DNA from: Lingula anatina
Lineage: Eukaryota > Brachiopoda > Lingulata > Lingulida > Lingulidae
Direction of reading: 5' to 3'
DNA length: 25,974 bases
Assembly (NCBI RefSeq): GCF_001039355.2
Contig: NW_019775437.1
Location: 64,001-89,974, forward strand
In this document: positions 19,134 to 25,974 of the stretch, one piece after another
How positions within the stretch are numbered: the stretch's first letter is position 1
Layout of the letters: every line of letters begins with the position of its first letter
Notes under the pieces: generated by a model
What the model saw: the letters and a program-made list of their open reading frames with translations, nothing else
What the model was told of the DNA's origin: nothing
Databases searched by the model: none
Program-made: the position numbers and the translations under genes

Positions 19134-21520
19134 TTGGCTGTTAATTGTCTATGATAAAATGACAAAGGAAAGCTTTCGTTTTGGTGACAACTTGACTAAA
19201 GAGATTTATTTAGTTTTTCATGTTGTAAAGATACGTTTTTTTTTTTTTTTTTTTTGTTCGTTTATTTCATGTAATTATATCTTGAATGCTTGTTCTTTAA
19301 TTTTACTTTATGTAACCACACTGGATAACAAAGTTGTAAAATACCACAAAATGTGCCTTGAAATTTGTGAAAATCAACTAATCATGCTTGTCAAATATTG
19401 TTGTATGGTTGTGACCAATTGTGTTAAATTGTGTTAGAGGTGACTATGCAGTGGGTCCCTGTAGTGGTAAAAAAGGAGTGAAGTGAGTAGTTTTTTCCAT
19501 GTTGGAAAGAGTGTGGATTCCATGCGGGGTGAAGTTGTGACATGTTTGTTGGTCACACGTGGTTTGAATGTAATGTAAAACTGTAAAATAAAAAAAAAAA
19601 ATTGAACAAGCGCAAGTTTTTATTTACTTTTAACTTCAACAATGATTATATACTAATTCAGTCTGCCTTTTCACTAAACGACACCTCTTGGTAAATTTTT
19701 TAGTTTATGTGCTTGGCACTTACTAGGGCATTTCAAATGTTGCAAAAAAATAAAAAATAAAAAAATCCATTATAACCAAACACAGCTCCTTGATAAATTT
19801 GGTATAAAACAAAAATAAGCATTAGCAGTTATGGGATGAACAAGAGATTGTCGGGTGAGTTACCATTTCACCAACACACTCCCATTTACATTCTAAATGG
19901 CATATCTCGGATTCTACTACAGGAATGAAATACTGGCATGGTGCGGTCTTGTGTGACCAATACATTCTCCGGATGCTAGGCTACAGAACCCTTCTACATA
20001 TTGATAACGCACGTCTTCAGCGTGCAAGAGTTGCCAAAGATTCCCCTTCCACAGAAAGGACTGGTTTCTAAAACTGTACCTTCTTCAAACGCCTGGTCGT
20101 AAATTGGCTTACCTACCCGTCCCTCCAGTCCATAAAATTCCGTCAAATGGCTAACCGGGTAGGATACATGTACAGCTATAATGTAAGGAGCATTACTGCT
20201 GCGCGCGCAGTTATCAATTCTTAATGTTTTGTAATTTGAAACTATATGGTTGGGTTAAATGGCAAAATAAATTTATCTTTTAAGTTTACGTGCCAAGAAT
20301 AATATCTTCAGCTGCAGGTTGATGAACTTTAACGCACCACGACCAAACCTGTTTTATTTTACAACTAAGATGACTAAGACTCACGCAAAGAAAATATTGC
20401 TGCACAGAAACATGCAGCACGAACACTACTTTATGCAAATGGCATTTTCATGAACATTAAGTAGAATGATGAGCAGTTGATCTTTCATACTGAATTTTAA
20501 ATTTCAACCTTCTTTTTTTCAGTAAAGGATACAATGATTTAAGAAAGGGGAGATGAAATATGAAGCAAGAGCTGTTAATTCTGTTAACAGGCACGGTTTA
20601 TGCGAATCCAATGTTAAAAATGGTCTCTAAAGAGACTTAATGTCGGTCACTCGTTTGGCACGACGTTTCGACCCTTCGCACGAGGACCTTGATTACATTT
20701 AAGAATCTATGAAGATACTCTTTTACGCGCTTACGAGTAGCATCTGTTTGTGACTTCTGTAACTACTAAATACCTTGAGGAAAAATCGCAATAAAGGCCA
20801 CGTTCTCTTAAAACCAGAGATCACATCAACTAATGAATTGAACTTATTTCGTATACTGACCCCCATTCTAAAATTACCTGTTCAAATCGCCAGTTTTCCG
20901 CTAGAAAGGGGTACGCCTACAACCTCCTTCGTTGACAGACAATCATTTGTGAAGACGGAGGTTAGATTATTGTAGCACAAGGGTGCGCGCCAGAAATACA
21001 TTCGTTTTGGATTACCCTCTACCACAGGGCCACAGGTTGATTTGTCACTAGATATTCACAGATATGTATTTGGTTAAATTGAAGGTAATTCCCTGCACTG
21101 TGTTAGAAAAGTCCACATTATATAATATGCGGTCCTGGTAGATAGTAATTTTGGCTTGGAACCGTGTAATCTGGTCTCAGTTGTCCTCAGGAAATTGAAT
21201 GGCAAACATGTAATTTCCATAAAAATATACACCTAACATATATTTACGCATAAATGATGTTGACTCTCACCACTATTTCAGCCTAATTATACACTAAGCA
21301 TTTTTCTAAACGCATCCCTTTACTGTGGAGAATCATATTGATGCATTTAAATACAACCAAAATGGCTTTAACAGTCAGAGAAATAATTTCCACTAAAATT
21401 GGCTCAAAGTATTGAATCACCTGTATTTATGAGCTCATTACAAATTCTAGCTGTTTTGCTGATTTAAATGCCAACACTTAGGTATGGAAAGCCGTTTGTA
21501 CAAAAAAGATGAAAGTATCA
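19134..21520. other. intergenic or 5' region of the decarboxylase
   Basis: No coding gene recognised. Contains a T run of 19 or more at about 19235-19255 and short A runs. On the minus strand, pieces near 20000-20160 have splice-like edges (ttttag and gtaggt) and could be non-coding first exons of the decarboxylase, but this is weak. The TE-like string acgtttcgaccc occurs near 20662. Confidence 0.4.
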
Positions 21521-21650
21521 TTTTGATCAGAAATTTTTTTTGCGAGGTGCTCACATCATTTTGAGATCGTCACTTTCATCTTTTTGACCAGAAATTATAT
21601 TTTTTGCGAGGTGCTTACACCATTTTGAGATTGTCACTTTCTTCATTTTG
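21521..21650. repeat. imperfect tandem duplication, unit about 61-64 bp
   Basis: A unit with ga[t/c]cagaaatt, tttttgcgaggtgct, catTTTGAGAT and gtcactttc occurs at about 21525-21585 and 21586-21648. Further attttg-gag fragments continue to about 21710. Confidence 0.85.
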
Positions 21651-21710
21651 AGAGAAAAGTATTTTTTCCAAAGTCGTTTTATCATTTTGCATGTCGAGTT
21701 TATCGTTTTG

Positions 21711-23679
21711 AGATACCGACATGCTTTGCGCGAGATGACGCAATACCAGGGGTTTCTCAAGTTGTTTGTCAAGTCCAACGAAAATATTTTGGCAATATGT
21801 TTTCAGCGAATCATTTCGATCCTTGGTCTAAATTTTGAGCTGTGGAGACCTTTATTTTGCAAGTTGTATAAGATTTAGGTGGCCATGAATAAACTTGATA
21901 TTTTCATTACCTCTGGTTGTTTTTCCCCACAAAAAGGAATAACAAAGCTGATATGATTTGAATGTTGTCACGAAACCAATTGATTTGAATGGACATTTCA
22001 ATGATACACAGGGTGTTACTTTTCCATTTTTTTTTTCAGTAGATATATATTCAATGTTCATTGACTAAATTAATTAACATATACACTCATGTTGCGATTT
22101 TGGGGTAAAAATTAAAAAATCGGTTCCCCAAAGTTCTCCTTCACCAGATCACTCCCGAACACGGTTCAACGCCAATTTAATGACACCATTTACTACTCCA
22201 AAACCCTACAAGCAATTTTTCTTAAAAGCCTTAGTTCCGATTGCATTGTTGATAAAGCAAAATACCGCCTTTGTTTCACGAAAATATGTAATTAGGGGCT
22301 CATAACTCCATAACAAAAAAAACATTTAGACCAAAATGACGGCACGGGATTGCAGCACATAACTTGCGGTTAACTATGCCAATTGTCATGATAAATTCTT
22401 GTTCAGGAATGAAGTTACGCCTCATACTGATTGCCATCTCACCTGGATCCGCCCCATATATAATTTACCCCTTCAAGAACATCATGGAATGTTGGGTTCT
22501 TACATCTTCAGCGGGATTTATCTATGCAAGATTCTAGGTGCTCTAATCCGACTCACGAAAGTCTTGGTATCGGCAAGAGGTATCCCCGGAGAGAAAAGTT
22601 ACGTAACACCGCAACATCGTTTCTAAAACCGAAAAATAATTTATTTGCTAAACATCGTCTGGTTTTATAGAAGAAATCGGCAGGACAGTAATTACAAAAC
22701 CGTAAATCAAGTATAGAATATAATTTTATTCAACTATCACGTTCAATTATGAACAGTTGCATTCAATTCCAATAGGACTTAAAAGTAATCATTAATGAAT
22801 TACGTAAATGCAATGGATTAAAAAACGGTAGTGTTACTGAAAGTTTATATTTTCCATTCGTCTTTATCATCTAACAACGAAACGCAGATAGTCCGGTAAT
22901 GCTGGTTTTATGGTCGGAAGTTGGTACCCGATGCTCTCGGGCCGTGGGGAAAAACCCGTCTAAACCCTTCTTGGGGAATGCCGGGAAAGTGCCCACGCCC
23001 GGATAACACGAAAACATGTTTTTACAGCACCTTATAAGTTCAAGAATATTGTCCTGTTTTAGACAGCATGGAGGAACTGAATAAACTTTCGTGACTACAA
23101 ACTATTCTCCATACATACTATACAAGATAAACAAATTTACCAAAGTAATTCATACAGAAAGAGGCACTAAAGCCTTTCGAGACATTTACTAGAGACTTAA
23201 CACGAGACTAGTTTAAACTTTATCCAGGGAGATGAAGCCATAAATAAAGTCGCTAAATCCTGAAAGCATCTTTTAAAACTCGATTATAGTTATTTCTAAC
23301 GAAAACATATATAAACAGATCATAAACAGATTCAGGTAATATGACTATAACTCAATGATTTAAACTAAACTTAGATATAACTCGGTATAAAATACAAATT
23401 TCTAAAATATTATTTTGCCCTGAAATCGCCACTACCTATATGGATACAAGTAAGGAATAAAGCAAGCTTGCTTCGAAATATTTCATACCTCACATCACTG
23501 TTTGACCGTCCATGCAAGTTTCAATTTGAATTTGGTCGATCCGGAGAAAAGGTGCATATATGATGAAGTGGATATATTTGTCAAGTATAACATTTGAGAA
23601 AATCTGAATGTTAGTAATGTGATCTCTATCTTAAGAGATGATAGCATCTCTCAAGTAGAGCAGACTGTGCAAAAATATA
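21711..23679. other. intergenic stretch, nothing recognised
   Basis: AT-rich, with a small GC-richer island at about 22905-23000 (ctcgggccgtgggg, gtgcccacgcccgg). Open frames of about 75 codons at 22399-22626 (+) and 21852-22061 (-) show no domain and no splice partners. Confidence 0.4.
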
Positions 23680-23712
23680 ATGAAATATTTTTTCACATGT
23701 AAAATATTTCAT
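23680..23712. repeat. 12-bp perfect inverted repeat (hairpin)
   Basis: ATGAAATATTTT at 23680-23691 pairs with AAAATATTTCAT at 23701-23712 around a 9-base loop. A second short hairpin (AGAGATG-atag-CATCTCT) lies about 45 bases to its left. Role unknown. Confidence 0.8.
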
Positions 23713-24394
23713 TGCAGTTTTTCCACAGGCTATCAATGTAAAATCTCTTCATGTAAAAGCGTTTACATCAAGTCAGATTTTACAAAGATTCGTGAGGGTT
23801 TGTTAGTAAGGTTAGTGTGCAGGTTAAGACCTTCTCAAATGCCATACTGACAAACAACTCCACATCATCAAAAGCACAAATTTCAGAAAAGACTACTGCA
23901 CTAAGATTGAAACAAAACACAGACGACCATAAGTGGTGGAAATACGAATGTTTTTGTGAGCAAAAAACTATCTGCATTTAGAATGTGGATGAAGCAACTA
24001 AATATTGAATTTTAATCATTAATATAATTATTTTAAATAGTAACTGTACAGGTAGACTTTAAAAAATTTCATACCTAACCACGCCTCATCTTATTCAATT
24101 GGAATGCATGGAATTAAGAATGATCATTCAGACCTTCAGCCATTGTAATAAAACTTCACTTACATAAGTGAAAAATAAAACTTAGCGCAATTATATTCGA
24201 CAAAAGTTTGTGACCAATGAAACCCAAATATTTTTATTATCCAAAAGCCTCGAGTCCATTATTAGATTTTATTCCTATTATACTCAGCATATTGCTCTTC
24301 ATTACCATTGCACATTCTTTATATTCGTTTGCAGAGAAAGCTGTATCCTTCAAAACCAAGACTGCTAGGACGTCCAATCATCAATGAAAAGTGG
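23713..24394. other. intergenic stretch; possible 3' UTR of the minus-strand modules
   Basis: No coding segment recognised. On the minus strand an AATAAA (24273-24268) lies about 120 bases after the candidate stop at 24397-24395. Confidence 0.35.
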
Positions 24395-24504
24395 CTACAG
24401 GGCTCCCGTGCCAGCGCTATGAAGTGTTTCACATCTTGAATATTTGGTATATGGTTGAAGTTGTTTGCCTTCGCGAATCATTTCTGGAAATCCCTTTTCG
24501 TAGC
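24395..24504 (-). CDS. exon-like module C, unidentified, ends in stop
   Basis: Minus-strand segment after an acceptor (catttgtag). With two leading bases it reads YEKGFPEMIREGKQLQPYTK, then YSRCETLHSAGTGAL and TAG. It is paralogous to 24827-24930: both open GCTAC-AAAAG, then TTTCC-AAATG, and later share GAT-TGAAACACTTC or GATGAAACACTTC. It may be a terminal exon. Family not recognised. Confidence 0.25.
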
Positions 24505-24826
24505 CTACAAATGAAATGTTATATGTTCACTTAAAAGTAATAATGATTTATTTCACCTTGTAATGTTACATGTTAACATTGATGGCTGTCCATGCTACTT
24601 TTCTGCTTTTTCTTTATATATAATTTAATTATAATTTAATTATTTAATAACCAATTTAGACACTTGGCTATCAGAAAACACAAGTTAAGGGATGCGATGT
24701 TTAGGAATGTGATGGGCGCTTTTGCCAATTCTGTATATACAGACACTGCTCTAAGATACAAATTTGAATAGGACTGGCACAGTTAAGAACTGCTTTTCTT
24801 AAAGTTGTCGATCCCTAATAACTTAC

Positions 24827-24930
24827 AAACTTATCTTGCAAGAAGATCCCTCGCTCCTGAAGAAGAAGTGTTTCATCTGGTGGTTTGGATGTTGCAATCG
24901 ACATTTTTGGAAACCTCCACTTTTGGTAGC
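24827..24930 (-). CDS. exon-like module A, unidentified
   Basis: Minus strand: acceptor tttgcag, strong donor TTT|gtaagt, 104 nt. With two leading bases it reads YQKWRFPKMSIATSKPPDET and LLLQERGIFLQDKF; reading on past the donor meets a stop within four codons. Its entry phase fits the donor phase of module B (25277) if B is read with one base left over. No family recognised. Confidence 0.3.
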
Positions 24931-25276
24931 CTGCAAATTTAATTTATAATTTTTAAATGTGATAAAAGCCAATAATTGCAATACGAAATGCGTTTTAAAA
25001 GTTTAATCGGTTTGATAAAGAATAGATCAAGAGCACTTTTGTCACAAACTCTGAAAAAACTGGTGACATTCAGACTTTTATGTGACACAATGGAGTACGG
25101 CAAAATTTAAAGAGTTTTAACGAAAGAAAAGGAACATTGCATTTGCGGTAACGGACCAGGAAAAAACATCGCTTGGGAGAGTGCTAAGATTCTACAAAAA
25201 GAAAGTGACTGGAGAACAAGACGCATAAAAGGAAGGAACGTATTTTGCGTTCCCAAATAACATGAGTTACATGTAC

Positions 25277-25370
25277 CTTTTAAGGCTTTCCATCTCAGTG
25301 AAACGCCACATGCTTCTGATGTTCTCCCATGCAGCCACCTTATAAACAGACCATGGCAGGACTAAATCAT
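25277..25370 (-). CDS. exon-like module B1, unidentified
   Basis: Minus strand, ending at donor AAAAG|gtacat. Two frames are open: one reads VLPWSVYKVAAWENIRSMWR then FTEMESLK; the other reads SCHGLFIRWLHGRTSEACGV then SLRWKALK and joins in phase to module A. It is a diverged copy of 25853-25948, differing by a 9-base (in-frame) indel. The upstream boundary is not determined. Confidence 0.25.
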
Positions 25371-25852
25371 GCACCAAGGACTGATCGAAGTAAACAAATG
25401 TGCCGCTCTTCTTGCACTTCTTTTGAAAACTGGGAACTATCAGGAGTTGCTATCATCGAGTTCTGTAAATAGAAACGAAAATGGAATTAGTTTTCAAAAT
25501 CAAAAGCAGTCTGCGACCCAGTACATTCCCAGAATGTGTCAATTTAGTAACGTGGTTGTTATATTTTTTCTAGAAGTTTCTTTCAAAAGAGCTTTAGATT
25601 TGATTTAATTTTTTTCATTAACTGTTAAATCACAATTCTAAAAATGACAAGGTCTTGTTAATACAAATATTAATGCAATCCAGTCCAGTCCTATTCAAAT
25701 TTGTATTTGGACCAGAAAATCCAGATTCAGACTTCTAGATTTAAGGAAAGTAAGGCGGTCCAAACGGCCAGTAAGGTGAAAAGTTAATGGCACGGACTAC
25801 AACTAAAAGAAAATCATTTTTGTATATTGCTCTCCCCAATAACACGGGTTAC

Positions 25853-25974
25853 CTTTTAGGGTTTTCCATCTCATTGAAACACCATATGACAGGACTCGCT
25901 GGACGCTTCCCCAATGCAGCCACCTCGTAGACAGACCATGGCAGGACTCGCTGGACGCTTCCCCAGTGCAGCCA
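25853..25974 (-). CDS. exon-like module B2, runs off the window
   Basis: Second copy of module B, with donor AAAAG|gtaacc. It contains an internal 52-base direct repeat (gcagcca-bearing copies at 25916-25922 and 25968-25974, each with aggactcgctggacgcttcc). Since 52 is not a multiple of three, the repeat changes frame, which argues for decay or a non-coding repeat. Confidence 0.25.

Larger units (their letters stand above)
24756..25706. repeat. 22-bp perfect inverted repeat pair, 0.9 kb apart
   Basis: atacaaatttgaataggact plus gg at 24756-24777 is the exact reverse complement of 25685-25706. The arms enclose the exon-like modules at 24827-24930 and 25277-25370. Could be element termini, or traces of an inverted duplication. 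Confidence 0.85.

Noticed and set aside
20655-20692. acgtttcgaccc string similar to motifs seen at the ends of some retroelements
   Set aside because: Too short and without any adjacent element coding sequence to call.
22399-22626. 75-codon open frame with a mixed composition
   Set aside because: No domain recognised and no splice sites or neighbours to support it.
1-25974. CRISPR array, prokaryotic operon, tRNA or rRNA gene
   Set aside because: None seen; the spliced genes show this is animal nuclear DNA.

Overview
This is eukaryotic DNA from a metazoan. It has short exons (57-465 nt) with GT-AG introns, AT-rich non-coding DNA, many microsatellites, and three recognisable animal genes in 26 kb. 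The gene types (an anionic Cys-loop receptor, an IRAK/Pelle-like kinase, an aromatic amino acid decarboxylase) and the compact layout fit a marine invertebrate such as a mollusc. The taxon is an inference and cannot be fixed from this sequence.

Three single N bases (7791, 9105, 17245) look like joins between contigs, and each matters for interpretation. The window may be four pieces: 1-7790, 7792-9104, 9106-17244 and 17246-25974.

Layout. (1) 265-450, +: a possible last exon of an upstream gene, with AATAAA 12 bases after its stop. (2) 3921-8636, +: eight exons of a Cys-loop ligand-gated chloride-type channel, 371 codons, in perfect phase from the extracellular domain to the stop after M4; the signal peptide and first exon(s) were not found. 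A 636-bp block holding its M2-M3 exon is present twice on either side of the N at 7791, probably an assembly artefact. (3) 10161-10265, -: an orphan exon-like segment. (4) 11986-17244, +: eleven exons (678 codons) of an IRAK-family kinase: a Tyr/acidic linker, a complete kinase domain with an IRAK1-like HGD catalytic motif, and a repeat-bearing C-tail cut by the N at 17245. No death domain was found upstream. (5) 17824-19133, -: the first three exons (145 codons) of a group II PLP-dependent aromatic amino acid decarboxylase; the rest of the gene should lie beyond the same N. (6) 19134-24394: mostly intergenic, with small repeats. (7) 24395-25974, -: repeated exon-like modules of an unknown gene or repeat family.

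The three main genes do not form an obvious pathway: neurotransmitter-gated channel, innate immune signalling kinase, amine synthesis. Because of the N joins, even their adjacency is uncertain. I see no convincing new multi-gene system. The most interesting points are the unusual ligand-site residues of the channel, the Tyr-x-Asn motifs and tail repeats of the kinase, and the unidentified minus-strand modules at the right end.
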